Shown piece by piece: positions 25,672 through 34,825 of a stretch of DNA of 64,000 nt. The notes below the pieces were generated by a model that was given only the letters and a program-made list of their open reading frames with translations, did no database searches and was not told where the DNA came from. Each line of letters opens with the position of its first letter. The first letter of the stretch is position 1. Location: assembly GCA_040766885.1 (NCBI GenBank), contig JAXGPP010000020.1:98755-162754 (forward strand). The letters are read 5' to 3'. Made by a program: the position numbers and the translations under genes. Source of the DNA: JAXGPP01 sp040766885. GTDB lineage: Bacteria; Planctomycetota; Planctomycetia; Pirellulales; Thermoguttaceae.

Positions 25672-28215
25672 TCAAGCAAGCTCGTCAAACCGTTCCGAGT
25701 CGTCGCGGCCGACCAGCATGTCGAGCACCGTCTGGTCGCTGCCCGAGCGGCGTCCGAAGTACCAGTCGCTGTCGTGGCCGCCTAACAGCACATCCTGCGC
25801 CAAGTCGTCGAACACGCTTGCCGGCGACTCGTCGTCGCCGGTGGCGCGGAGCAGGAATGAGCCGTTGAGGCGGTCGCCGGTCCCGGTGCCGGAGAGGTTT
25901 GCGATCCGGGTGTCGACGTCGCGATCAGAGGACCATTCGCCGAGGATCGACATCAGCGCTTCGCGGTTGGCGTCATAGGCCGTCGAACCGCCGATGACGA
26001 GGTCTTCGCCGCGCGAGCCGAGGACATAGTCCTCTCCCTGGCCGCCGATGAGCACGTTGCGGCCGCGTCCGCCGAAGAGCACGTCTTCTCCCAGGCCGCC
26101 GACGAGCACGTTATCGCCGCGCGTGGCCATGAGGCGGTCGTCGCCCGCGCCGCCGTCGGCCAAGAGCGGCACGGCATCGATTCCGGCGGACATCCCGACG
26201 TCGTTGCCGTCGTTGAGGTACATCTCGATGCGGTCGATCGTGTCGGCAGTGAAGAATGCCGGTTGCCAGGGTTGCTGGCTGAAGCTCGTGCTGACCACGT
26301 AGCGGTTATTGGGGAGTTGCCCCACGGCGGCATAGTCGTCTTCGTTTGTCCCCACGATTTGCAGGGCGCGGCCGTTCACCCCCACGCCCACGACGGCGGT
26401 CGTCGCCGCGGCGGAGTCGGTCCCCTGGTCGTCGTCGGCGAGCGTCAGGTTGACCTGGTACACGCCGCCATTGGCATATTGATGCGATTCGTTGAACGAG
26501 GTCGTCCCGACGCCGTAGTCGAAGCTCTGCGTCTGGCCGTCGCCCCAGTCGACCAGGAGCGTGAAGGTGTCGGCCGTGCCGGGATCGGCAATGGTGCCGC
26601 TGACGCTGGTCAGGCCGTCGACCCCATTGAGTTCGGGCATGGCAACTTCGCCGAGCACGGGATTGGCGTTGGCCACAGCGATCTCGGCCGTCTGCTGGCC
26701 GGCGCCGCCGTCGTTGTCGGTGGCCACCAGCGTCACGGCGTAAGTGCCGTTGTCGTCGGGCGTGAAGGAGAAGTCGGCGCCCTCGCCGCTGGCGTAGGCC
26801 TCGCCGTTTTTGGTCACGCTCCAGGCAAGAGTCTGGGTGTCGTTCACCCCCTGATCGGTCGCACTGCCGGTCAGGGCGATGGCGGTGCCCTCGACGGCCG
26901 CTTCGGGCAAGCCGGCGATCTCGGCGACGGGGTTGGCGTTGGCCACTGCCACTGTGCCGGTGGCCGTCGTCGCCCCGCCATCGTCGTCGGTCACGGTCAG
27001 CCGGACCTCGTAGCTCCCCTCGTCATCGGGCGTGAAGCTCAGGGCGTCGCCCTCTCCCGACTGGTACAGTTCGCCATCCTTGAGGATTTCCCAGGCGTAG
27101 GTGTGAGTGTCGGCGGTGCCGGGATCGGCGACCGTGCTCGTAAGGGCGATCTCAGTTCCCTCGATGCCCGATTCGGGCAGGCCGACGATTGCTGCTTCGG
27201 GGGCGACGTTGAGCACGTCGACCGTGGCGGTGGCCGACGAGCTGGCGCCGTCGTTGTCGGTGGCCGTCATCGTGACGATGTATGTGCCGTTGTCGTCGGG
27301 GGTGAACGCGACCTCAGCACCTTCGCCCTCGGCGTAGGCTTCGCCGTTCTTGGTGACGCTCCAGGCCGCGCCGACCTGGTCGTCGTTGCCCGCGTCGCTC
27401 AATTGGGCGACGATCTGCACGGGTGTCCCTTCTTCGACAGTTTGGCCGATGTTGTTGATCAATTCGATGCTCGGCGCGGCATTGGCAACGGTGAGCGTGG
27501 TGGTGGCTTCGACCACTCCTCCGTAGCCGTCGTCGACCTTCACGCCGATCAATTGCGAGCCCTCGTCGCGGATGCCCAGTTCATTGAGCTGCGCCCAGCT
27601 CAATTCGGGCGCTTCGCCCGTGGCATCGCCGTAGACGCCGTCGCCGTTGATGTCCCAGGAATAGGAGAGTTCGTCGCCGTCGGCGTCATCAGACGCGGAG
27701 GCGTCGAGCGCGAGCGAATCGCCTTCCTCGATTGAGTACGGCCCGCCCGCGCTGGCGGTCGGCATGGTGTTGAACTGGGTGTAGAAGATGAGGCTCAGGT
27801 CCCAGCGGGTCATGATCATGTGGTTGCTGACGACCTCTTCGGTTTCCTCGATGTGATCGACGGAAACGAACGAGCCGCCTTCGCCCACAGGCCCCTGGTC
27901 CTGAAGCATCTGCCCGTACTGGACGGCCGACGTGAAGAAGTCGAGCGGCGAACCATTCAAGGGGACGGCCGGCGATTCGGCCGCGACGGGCATGACCTCC
28001 GGCAGGGAATCGATCGCGGTGACTGCGGCTTCGGGGGCGGCCGCCAGCGACAGCATGTCTTCCGGCGGCATTTCGGCGGGCGGTTCCCAGTAGGTGGCGC
28101 ACATCAGCGCGCGATTCTCGAGCGGCTCCAGGCCGCAGCGGCGGATCACCTTTCGGCTGTGGCGCGGGGCGCGGCGCGGCGTGGAGGGGGAGGTAAACAG
28201 ACGGCGAAGAGACAT
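25672..28215 (-). CDS. Large surface protein: LEPR-XLL type leader, PKD-like domains and RTX-like repeats
   Basis: An 847-residue secreted protein starting at ATG 28215 (GGAG 7 nt before; the upstream ATG at 28260 is less likely). Residues 27-39 (CGLEPLENRALMC) are the planctomycetal LEPR-XLL motif. PKD-like domains follow from residue 150 to 580, with repeated EGTxIALTxxxxDPGTADTxTYAWxxxKDGEAY and TPDDNGTYxVTLxxTDNDGG cores. Near 640-720 are calcium-binding nonapeptide-type repeats (GGAGDDRLMATRGDNVLVGG, GGLGEDVLFGGRGRNVLIGG) that resemble RTX beta-rolls. It is probably an adhesin or envelope structural protein. An ECF sigma factor gene lies 258 nt upstream in the same orientation. Confidence 0.85.
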   Translation of the reverse strand: MSLRRLFTSPSTPRRAPRHSRKVIRRCGLEPLENRALMCATYWEPPAEMPPEDMLSLAAAPEAAVTAIDSLPEVMPVAAESPAVPLNGSPLDFFTSAVQYGQMLQDQGPVGEGGSFVSVDHIEETEEVVSNHMIMTRWDLSLIFYTQFNTMPTASAGGPYSIEEGDSLALDASASDDADGDELSYSWDINGDGVYGDATGEAPELSWAQLNELGIRDEGSQLIGVKVDDGYGGVVEATTTLTVANAAPSIELINNIGQTVEEGTPVQIVAQLSDAGNDDQVGAAWSVTKNGEAYAEGEGAEVAFTPDDNGTYIVTMTATDNDGASSSATATVDVLNVAPEAAIVGLPESGIEGTEIALTSTVADPGTADTHTYAWEILKDGELYQSGEGDALSFTPDDEGSYEVRLTVTDDDGGATTATGTVAVANANPVAEIAGLPEAAVEGTAIALTGSATDQGVNDTQTLAWSVTKNGEAYASGEGADFSFTPDDNGTYAVTLVATDNDGGAGQQTAEIAVANANPVLGEVAMPELNGVDGLTSVSGTIADPGTADTFTLLVDWGDGQTQSFDYGVGTTSFNESHQYANGGVYQVNLTLADDDQGTDSAAATTAVVGVGVNGRALQIVGTNEDDYAAVGQLPNNRYVVSTSFSQQPWQPAFFTADTIDRIEMYLNDGNDVGMSAGIDAVPLLADGGAGDDRLMATRGDNVLVGGLGEDVLFGGRGRNVLIGGQGEDYVLGSRGEDLVIGGSTAYDANREALMSILGEWSSDRDVDTRIANLSGTGTGDRLNGSFLLRATGDDESPASVFDDLAQDVLLGGHDSDWYFGRRSGSDQTVLDMLVGRDDSERFDELA

Positions 28216-28473
28216 GGTGAATCTCCGTACCAAAGAGCAAGTCGAACCGTGGACTGGCAACGGCGCTCTCGCCCAAGCGAAAGCCCTAGTAACGCTGGCT
28301 CGCGGCCGGGCGGCGCGATCGGCCGACCCGGCGGGAGGACAGGTGTCGCAGCAACCTTTTGCGAGTCCCGCGCGGAAGACTCTGAAGCTCTATTGGCTTT
28401 AATTCCCACCCCATGGCGCGCCGCGGAGGAAAAGAAGACTCCGGAAATGACGCGAGGGGCAGGCGCAACGCGG

Positions 28474-29211
28474 TCAGCACTCGGCGTGCAGGGCGCGCAT
28501 CTTCTTCGTCATCCGGGCGAGGCGATAGCGGACCTGTTCCGGCGCGAGGCGCACGATGGGGGCGATCTCGACCGCGCTCAGGTCTTCCAGCCAGCGGAGG
28601 CGAAGGATCTCGTGATTGGTCTTCGAGACATGCCTCCGCATCACCGCCAGCAGGCGCTGCGCGCGCTGGCGATCTTCGCGGCGCTCGCATTCGACCGCTG
28701 GATCGGGCGCCGGGCTGAGGGCTTCCGACTCGGGGTCGGAGAGCGGTTGCAGCGGGCGACGGTTCTTGCGCCGCAGATGATGGATCATTTTGCGGCGAAC
28801 CACCATGAACAGCCAGTTCCGCAACCGTCCGCGCTCGGGATCGTACTTGAGCGACGCCAGCTTGAGCACGATCTCCAGCCAGGCTTCCTGGACACAGTCT
28901 TCCGTGTCGGCCGGGGGCATGTTCCACGACCGCACCACGCGGCGGATGTAGGGGTCGTACTCGCGGTAGAACTCCTCCCACAGGTGCCGCGCCAATCCGC
29001 CGGGTGCGTGGCCGTGGGTTCGTGAGGCAAGGTACGATTGCGTCGCCCGGACGCGGATCGACTCCGCGTCGTCTACCCGGGATACGGGTGGGACGGGGCT
29101 GGAAACGTCGGGGAACGCGATCCGGAAAGGGACCGCCGTTGGGCTGCCCGAAGGCAGTGGGGGAAGGCTGGGCGCCAGAGCGCCGGCCGTCCGTGCCGCA
29201 GCGTGTTGCAT
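28474..29211 (-). CDS. ECF-type RNA polymerase sigma factor
   Basis: Sigma-70 family protein of the extracytoplasmic type. Region 2 is visible as HLWEEFYREYDPYIRRVVRS, then DTEDCVQEAWLEIVLKL and GRLRNWLFMVVRRKMIHHLRR. Region 4 is MRRHVSKTNHEILRLRWLEDLSAVEIAPIV followed by QVRYRLARMTKKMRAL, described here by parts. The start is uncertain. The frame is open to 29313; the ATG at 29211 gives 245 residues, still with an Ala/Pro-rich N-terminal extension before region 2. It lies upstream of the PKD/RTX surface protein on the same strand and may control it. No anti-sigma gene is adjacent. Confidence 0.85.
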   Translation of the reverse strand: MQHAAARTAGALAPSLPPLPSGSPTAVPFRIAFPDVSSPVPPVSRVDDAESIRVRATQSYLASRTHGHAPGGLARHLWEEFYREYDPYIRRVVRSWNMPPADTEDCVQEAWLEIVLKLASLKYDPERGRLRNWLFMVVRRKMIHHLRRKNRRPLQPLSDPESEALSPAPDPAVECERREDRQRAQRLLAVMRRHVSKTNHEILRLRWLEDLSAVEIAPIVRLAPEQVRYRLARMTKKMRALHAEC

Positions 29212-29929
29212 CGTGCATCGAGAAGCGCCGCAGGAAGATCGCACCACGGTCGAACCGGCTCTCCTCGCTCGACCGGGCCAGGTGCAAGGCGGCATCCTCC
29301 CGCCGTCTCCCATGTGCTACGCCGCAGATCCGCGCTGGGTTCGGTTGGTAAGAAGCGGTCTCAGCTTTCAGCAATCAGCTCTCAGGTATCGGGCGGGGGG
29401 CCGATCAGCATACCCCCCGCTGAAGCGAAACGCGGTACGGGGGTGTTTCGGTTGACTTGGGCGAGGGGCGTTACGGTAAGTGGTTGGGGCGAAGTTGTTT
29501 CGCACCTGGGGCGTGGACGCAAGTTTTCTACTACCTTTGGGTCGAGTGTTGAAGTTCCCAGAGGGGCTGGTGGTTTGCGGCGCCTGGCAAGGGCTGCGGG
29601 GAGGAAAAGCGCGGCTGGTATGGGCGGCGCGGATGGCGCCCGATTGATCGCGAGTGATGGAGATTGGTGAGTGGAGTGGTTCATGGAGCAGCCTTTCGTA
29701 TGGGGTGAATTATGGGGCCAATCGCGCGGGCGCGCGGATGGAGCGCGAGACCCGGCGAGGGGCTTTTGCGGAGGCCGGCGCGGATGCGTCGGACGACCGA
29801 TCTACGTCAGTGTACGTATATACATGACGCGTGGCCTAAATGTCAACAGGAAATCTCTCCGGCATTGGGAAGAATCTCCCTGCGGCGGGACGTCGGACGC
29901 CGGCGCGGGGGCATCGCCAGATTGGACGG
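29212..29929. other. Non-coding stretch upstream of the sigma factor, with an operator-like palindrome
   Basis: Frames here are Arg/Gly-rich and lack conserved motifs. An AT-rich, near-palindromic site lies at 29805-29829. The region is the likely promoter zone of the sigma factor gene. Confidence 0.4.
29805..29829. promoter_or_regulatory. Near-palindromic operator-like site
   Basis: CGTCAGTGTA (29805-29814), a 6-nt spacer CGTATA and TACATGACG (29821-29829) form an inverted repeat: CGTCA/TGACG and TGTA/TACA pair, with one extra G on the left arm. It is AT-rich in a very GC-rich background, as expected of a dimeric regulator site or a promoter. Confidence 0.4.
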
Positions 29930-30396
29930 AGACCGAAGTTCGGCTCGCGCCACGGCGGACGCTCAAGATCGAGGGGAACGGGTCGGAGTTGACGACGCTC
30001 TACCACCCGTTGTCCGGCCTATTGGCCGAGACGGTTTACTTTGTGCACTTCCGCGTGAAGCGCACCCAGAGCGGCCCTTCGGGCCTGAGCGACGAGTTGC
30101 GGGTAGAGATCGTCGACGCAATCGATGGCAGCGTGACCGTCGATCCGGCGGGCACCAGCAACAGCCTTGTGATCGACGCCAAGGCGATCTCGACCGCGAC
30201 CCACGAGTCGAAGTGGTTCAGCTTCCGGCTCCGCCGGACCGCGACACAACCGATCTACCCGCGGCTGCGGATCTCCAGCCCCCTGGCGGCCGGCCGACGC
30301 GGCCCTCTACGTCGACGAGGTGGCGGTGACCGCCGGCCGGGAACTCTACAAGGGCGGCCGCAAAGCGGCTCTGCGGAAACGCTCCTGCTGGTGGTG
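29926..30396 (+). pseudogene. Broken fragment of a larger secreted protein
   Basis: The reading frame from about 29926 encodes a plausible beta-rich segment (EVRLAPRRTLKIEGNGSELT, LSGLLAETVYFVHFRVKRTQ, ESKWFSFRLRRTATQPIYPR). The sense then moves to the next frame near 30285-30298, where DAALYVDEVAVTAGRELYKG continues. About 100 nt later it runs into the antisense of the following minus-strand gene. No signal peptide or start fits the upstream part. The pattern is an internal fragment of a surface or carbohydrate-binding-type protein with a frameshift and truncated ends. The family was not identified. Confidence 0.55.
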
Positions 30397-30705
30397 TCAG
30401 TTCAATTCAAACATGATGCCGAGACACGGACTGAGGCCACCGAAGAACGTGCGATCCACCCAGTTCGCCGGGGCGTATATTCTCATTAGCCTGTAGTGTG
30501 CGGACAGGTCTTTAGCAGCGGCGACCTCATCGGCGGGTACGTACAAGAATACATCGTCCACACCGAACACCTTCTGTGCATCGGCCATTCCTCTCCGTGA
30601 AATGCGGTAATAGCTTCCAAAGTACGACATGAAGATGCAAACGGGAATGATGGCTATCAGCAGCGCTCGCAGTCCACACTGACGGTGCAGGCGAAAAGCA
30701 GCCAC
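30397..30705 (-). CDS. Small membrane-anchored hypothetical protein
   Basis: A 102-residue protein with an N-terminal transmembrane segment (GLRALLIAIIPVCIFMSYFG) followed by SYYRISRRGMADAQKVFGVD and a short soluble domain (DDVFLYVPADEVAAAKDL, YAPANWVDRTFFGGL). A basic start, one membrane helix and a small cytoplasmic or periplasmic domain recur in planctomycete genomes, but no function is known. Its 3' end abuts the decayed fragment on the opposite strand. Confidence 0.55.
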   Translation of the reverse strand: MAAFRLHRQCGLRALLIAIIPVCIFMSYFGSYYRISRRGMADAQKVFGVDDVFLYVPADEVAAAKDLSAHYRLMRIYAPANWVDRTFFGGLSPCLGIMFELN

Positions 30706-30830
30706 GGTCCTGTCCTTTCGGGTGCCGGTGATGGCCTGTCGTGTGAACTGCCAACGGGAAGTGTAGTGGTCGCCGCGCGTCGTGTTCGTGTTAGGGGACC
30801 GCTCATCCTCCGGGAGCCTGGAAGGGCAAC

Positions 30831-31118
30831 GTTTGCGATCGCGGGAGTTCTTATGGCGGTTCGAGGCAGCAAGAACCGGGTAGTGAAGAACACGGGCAGG
30901 CCCGTGGCACGCAGGGCAGCAAGAATCGGGTATTGAAGAGCACGGGCAAGTGGCACCTTAGGTGCGTTCGCGGAGTTTGAGGATGCAGGCCCGGGGAAGG
31001 TTTGCGATCGCGGAGGTTCGTACGGCGATTCAGGGCAGCAAGAACCGGGCATTGAAGAGCACGGGCAGGCCCGTGGCACCAGACGGAGGCTCGTGCGGCG
31101 GTTCAGGGCAGCAAGAGA
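30831..31118. repeat. Degenerate direct repeats with a GCACGGGCAGGCCCGTGGCAC palindrome
   Basis: Unit 1 (30831-30910) and unit 3 (31000-31080) share the order GTTTGCGATCGCGG, GGCAGCAAGAACCGGG, and CACGGGCAGGCCCGTGGCAC. Unit 2 (30911-30957) and unit 4 (31084-31118) are shorter copies. The CACGGGC/GCCCGTG core is palindromic. The repeats sit in a gene-free area between two opposed genes. Confidence 0.65.
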
Positions 31119-31307
31119 CGGCAAATTGCAGATTGAAGACTGGGAGAGGCGCGATTGGGGATGAGCGGGGGAGGAAGAAGGGGAAGTGGGAGACTGGCTC
31201 ATTACGGGTGGAGCGATCTATAATCGAGATCCGCGAAGCATTTTCGACTCAGGTCGACGAAAGAATGACTTCCGCATGATTGCCGTTCGTCCTACGAAAG
31301 AACGCTG

Positions 31308-31324
31308 CTTTCGCGGAGCGAAAG
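31308..31324. repeat. CTTTCGCGGAGCGAAAG palindrome, single copy
   Basis: A perfect 7-bp inverted repeat with a GGA loop. The same 17-mer occurs in the three-copy array at 41951-42030. Here it lies 64 nt before the DUF1593 gene start. Confidence 0.7.
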
Positions 31325-31387
31325 GCGACAGTCGTTGATTCGCCAATGCTTGAGCGTCGCTTCACTCCATTTGTCGGAATCACTCTG

Positions 31388-33850
31388 ATGAAGAATCGGC
31401 ACACCATCGTTGCGGCGGCCGGGGCGTTCGGCCGTTGGACAGGTCGGCGACTGCGGAACCGGATCGCCACTGTTGACTGCTTGCTGCCGCTTGTCGTTCT
31501 TGCTTGCCTGATGGCTGGACACGGCGCGATCACGGGCGCGGACTTGGAAGCCGCCGCGATTCGTCGCGTCTCCGGGCTCGAGGTCCGCGCGCTGGGCAAG
31601 GAGTTCCGGCCGGAGCCGCAGCGCACGGCGGTGGCGCAGACGATGGCAGACGGCAGCGGCAACACGAGCGTGCGGAACACGGCCGCCGCCCACCTGGAAT
31701 GGAAGACCAACGGCTACTTCCAGCGGAACCGCGACCTGGGCCAGGTATTCACCGCCGAGCGGGACTCCCGGTTGGAAGCGATTGTCGTGCGAACGGGGCC
31801 CGACACTGGAGCGGTGCTCTCCGGCGCGCCGGGGGCCAAAGTGTTCGTCCAGTTCTTCGAAGTCACCGGCAGCCCCCGCATCGACGAGAACGGCACGCCG
31901 CCGGGGGCGGAAGCGCGGCACGGTTTCTCGAAGAACCATCGCTGCGACGATTACATCACTGGCGTGGAGTATCGCCCGCTGCTGGTGGCGACCGGCGCGA
32001 CTTTCCCCGACCTGCCGCCCACTCGCGACCGGGAAGGGAATCCCAACGGCACCTCGGCCGGCTGCCTCGTCTACCTGCGCTGGGCTCTAAGCGGCGATGC
32101 GCGGCTGCCGCTGGAAGCCGGCAAGCGATACGCGTTCATGGTGGGCTTTGAGGAACCGGGACAGGATCGCGGTTTCACGCTGGCCAACGCGAACGCCGCC
32201 GGCGTCAACGCACCGCCCAGTCTGACGGACGCGCACGACCACTACCACGGCGGCTGGAGCTTGCGACGCGAGGGCGATGGCACGCTGCCGCCCACCATGC
32301 TATCAGGCGAGGAACCGCCCCGGGATCCCGCCCAGTTGACCCGCCTTCGCTCCGAAGCGCTGTTCGCTCAAGGCCCGGCCCGCTTCGCGCTGCCACCCAC
32401 CACCGACGGTTACCCGGATGTGGACACGTACCGGGACCTGGAGTTCTACCTGGAAATCGAGCCTGCTCCTGAAGCGCGGTGGCTGCCTGATCCGAAACCA
32501 CGGCTGTTCGTGCTCACCGACATCTCGAACGAACCCGACGATGAGGAATCGATGGTCCGGTTGCTGGCCTATGCCAACGAGTTCGATTTCGAGGGGCTGG
32601 TCGCCACCACCAGCACCTGGCTGCGCGAGACCACCCGTGCGGACCTCATTCACCGCCAGATCGAAGCCTACGCGGAGGTGCGCGGCAACCTGCTCAAGCA
32701 CGCAGCGGGTTTTCCGTCCGCCGCGGCGCTCCGCGCCGTAGCCGCCGCGGGGCAAGCGGGCTACGGCATGGCCGCCGTGGGCGAAGGGAAATCGACTGAC
32801 GGTTCGCGCCTGCTGTTGGCCGCCGCGGACAAGACCGACGACCGGCCTTTGTGGGTGAGTGTGTGGGGCGGCGCGAACACGCTGGCGCAAGCGCTGTCGG
32901 ACGCGCGCCGGGAGCGTACGCCCGAGGCACTTGAGGCGCTGGTGGCCAAGCTACGGGTGTACACAATCTCCGACCAGGACGACGCCGGCCCGTGGTTGCG
33001 GCGCGAGTTCCCGGGCCTGTTCTACATCGTCAGCCCCAGCACTACCGACTGGAAGGAATACTGGCGGGCCACGTGGACGGGCATTAGCGGCGACCGACAT
33101 TACCTGAACGGCCCCCGGCACCAATTCCATCTCGTCGACAACCCGTGGCTGGAAGAGAACGTCATCAGAAACCACGGCCCGCTCGGCGCGCTCTACCCGC
33201 GGCTGGAGTACATCATGGAAGGGGACACGCCCTCCTTCCTCGGCCTCATCAACAACGGCCTGGGCTGGCACGTCAGCCCGGCCTGGGGTGGCTGGGGAGG
33301 ACGCTATGCGCACTATCAGCCATACGGGGAGACGCGCCCGATCTGGACCAACAACCAGGAGAGCCGCGACACGGCGACTGCCGACAACGGGCAGACGGAG
33401 TGCTCCGACATGGCCACCATCTGGCGCTGGCGGGAGCATTTCCAGCACGACTTCGCCGCCCGGATGGACTGGTGCGTGGCCGATGACGCGAGGAAAGCCA
33501 ATCACAACCCGGTCGCCGTTCTCAACGGCGACACGACGAAGCGCGTTCTCGAGATTGAGACCAAGCCCGGCCAGACCGTTCGCCTTTCGGCTGAAGGGAC
33601 GCGCGATCCGGATGGCGATGCGATCGAAGTGGGCTGGTGGATCTACCGGGAAGCGAGCACGTTGCGCGACGCCAAGGGGCGGCGATTCCCCGAAGATCTC
33701 GCGCTCGGCGTCACCCGTGGCACGGTTACCAGCCTCGTGGCGCCGGCCGTGAAGGAGCGGGCCACGGTTCACGTCATCCTGGAAGTGAAAGATGGCGGCA
33801 CGCCGAGTCTGTTTGCGTATCGGCGGGCGGTGATTACGGTAAGCCCGTGA
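31388..33850 (+). CDS. Secreted DUF1593 protein (nucleoside-hydrolase-like fold)
   Basis: An 820-residue protein starting at ATG 31388; the frame is open 36 codons earlier across a repeat element. A leader with a hydrophobic core (CLLPLVVLACLMAGHGA) suggests export. The DUF1593 region starts at LFVLTDISNEPDDEESMVRLL, with YANEFDFEGLVATTSTW, PLWVSVWGGANTLAQAL and DQDDAGPWLRREFPGLFYIV. This resembles inosine-uridine nucleoside hydrolases, including the Asp-rich start (DISNEPDD). The N-terminal 330 residues are a separate beta-rich part, and the last 100 residues (VRLSAEGTRDPDGDAIEVGW) are Ig-like. The family is associated with sugar-binding proteins. The substrate is unknown. Confidence 0.85.
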   Translation: MKNRHTIVAAAGAFGRWTGRRLRNRIATVDCLLPLVVLACLMAGHGAITGADLEAAAIRRVSGLEVRALGKEFRPEPQRTAVAQTMADGSGNTSVRNTAAAHLEWKTNGYFQRNRDLGQVFTAERDSRLEAIVVRTGPDTGAVLSGAPGAKVFVQFFEVTGSPRIDENGTPPGAEARHGFSKNHRCDDYITGVEYRPLLVATGATFPDLPPTRDREGNPNGTSAGCLVYLRWALSGDARLPLEAGKRYAFMVGFEEPGQDRGFTLANANAAGVNAPPSLTDAHDHYHGGWSLRREGDGTLPPTMLSGEEPPRDPAQLTRLRSEALFAQGPARFALPPTTDGYPDVDTYRDLEFYLEIEPAPEARWLPDPKPRLFVLTDISNEPDDEESMVRLLAYANEFDFEGLVATTSTWLRETTRADLIHRQIEAYAEVRGNLLKHAAGFPSAAALRAVAAAGQAGYGMAAVGEGKSTDGSRLLLAAADKTDDRPLWVSVWGGANTLAQALSDARRERTPEALEALVAKLRVYTISDQDDAGPWLRREFPGLFYIVSPSTTDWKEYWRATWTGISGDRHYLNGPRHQFHLVDNPWLEENVIRNHGPLGALYPRLEYIMEGDTPSFLGLINNGLGWHVSPAWGGWGGRYAHYQPYGETRPIWTNNQESRDTATADNGQTECSDMATIWRWREHFQHDFAARMDWCVADDARKANHNPVAVLNGDTTKRVLEIETKPGQTVRLSAEGTRDPDGDAIEVGWWIYREASTLRDAKGRRFPEDLALGVTRGTVTSLVAPAVKERATVHVILEVKDGGTPSLFAYRRAVITVSP

Positions 33851-33852
33851 AA

Positions 33853-34317
33853 CTACGGACACGCGCTGAATTGGGTGAAGGCGTTGAGGAGGACTCCGAC
33901 TCCAAAGACAGATATCGTGGCGACCACCCACTTCTTGTTGTGGAGGGCTGTCCCTTCCGCGAGCCACATGGGCATGAAGGTGACCATCGCGTAGTGGCCG
34001 AGGCTGATGGGGATCGCCAGCAGGCAGATCGGCAGCGTGAAGAGCAGGGCATTCCGCGTGAACACGATCTCGACCACCACAATGCCCGCGATCATCGCGG
34101 CGAACATGCCTCTTGAGCTCAGCCCGATCGCATAGCGAAGGACGGCGAAAGCCAGCGGATAGCCGACGTAGAAAACGAGCAACAACGGCATGTAGGTCGA
34201 GTAGTAGCCGCGGGGATTGGCGATCGCGGGGGTCGTGGCGAAATCGACAATCAGCCACGCCAGCACGGCGATGAAGAAGTAGCGTCGCCAAAGCCGAGTG
34301 TCGCTCGCTTCGCGCAT
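33853..34317 (-). CDS. Hypothetical membrane protein
   Basis: A 154-residue protein starting at ATG 34317; the frame extends upstream without sense. About four hydrophobic segments are visible (YFFIAVLAWLIVDFATT, YMPLLLVFYVGYPLAFAVL, GMFAAMIAGIVVVEIVF, and NALLFTLPICLLAIPISLG), then a possible fifth near WVVATISVFGVGVLLNAF. No charged or catalytic motif stands out. It is convergent with the DUF1593 gene, with only 2 nt between the stop codons. Confidence 0.6.
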   Translation of the reverse strand: MREASDTRLWRRYFFIAVLAWLIVDFATTPAIANPRGYYSTYMPLLLVFYVGYPLAFAVLRYAIGLSSRGMFAAMIAGIVVVEIVFTRNALLFTLPICLLAIPISLGHYAMVTFMPMWLAEGTALHNKKWVVATISVFGVGVLLNAFTQFSACP

Positions 34318-34825
34318 GGCGGATACAATCCGGCGAGGAAGAAGTCGCTGGCGTGAACGAAGGCAGAACAGCAACCTATTCGTCCTATTCGTCGGCGGAG
34401 GATGAATCTTGGAGCCGCTGCGAAGGGGAAGTGGGAAAGAAGATGGAAGGGAAGAATCGGGGAACGCTAATGGACGCTGATTTACACTATCTGCAAAAGG
34501 ACGGGAGAGACGAAAGAAGAGGGGGAAGTTGAACCACAGAGATCACCGAGTCCACCGAGGAGAGGTCAAAGGGGAGCGATGCGGGAAGGAAGTTCATGCG
34601 GAGAGGGGCGATGGAGATGCGGCCTGGTTGGGGATGTTGGGGGTGGCTGGCAAGAGGGACATGGAAAGCACGAAAGAAGTAAAGCACGAAAAAGAGGGCG
34701 ATGGGGCGAGATTGTCCAGCAATCGTCTACGGTATTGACGGCCACACATGAGTAACTAAGCTGCAAGAACACTGGATAGAAGAGTCTTGCCGCTCGCCAA
34801 GTAAGCGATTTGTGGGTGACATCTG
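34318..34825. other. Intergenic region, no gene seen
   Basis: A purine-rich 508-nt stretch with short frames only. It includes AACCACAGAG followed by CACCGAG repeats near 34530-34562, a motif that recurs in intergenic DNA of many planctomycetes. It marks the left border of the HEPN/DUF4238/KptA cluster. Confidence 0.4.

Noticed and set aside
25226..25675. 149-codon minus-strand frame between the surface genes
   Set aside because: Spans the GTAGGACGGATT repeats and has no recognisable domain or ribosome binding site.
26263..27735. 490-codon plus-strand frame opposite the PKD surface gene
   Set aside because: Antisense shadow; composition dominated by Val, Gly, His and Arg.
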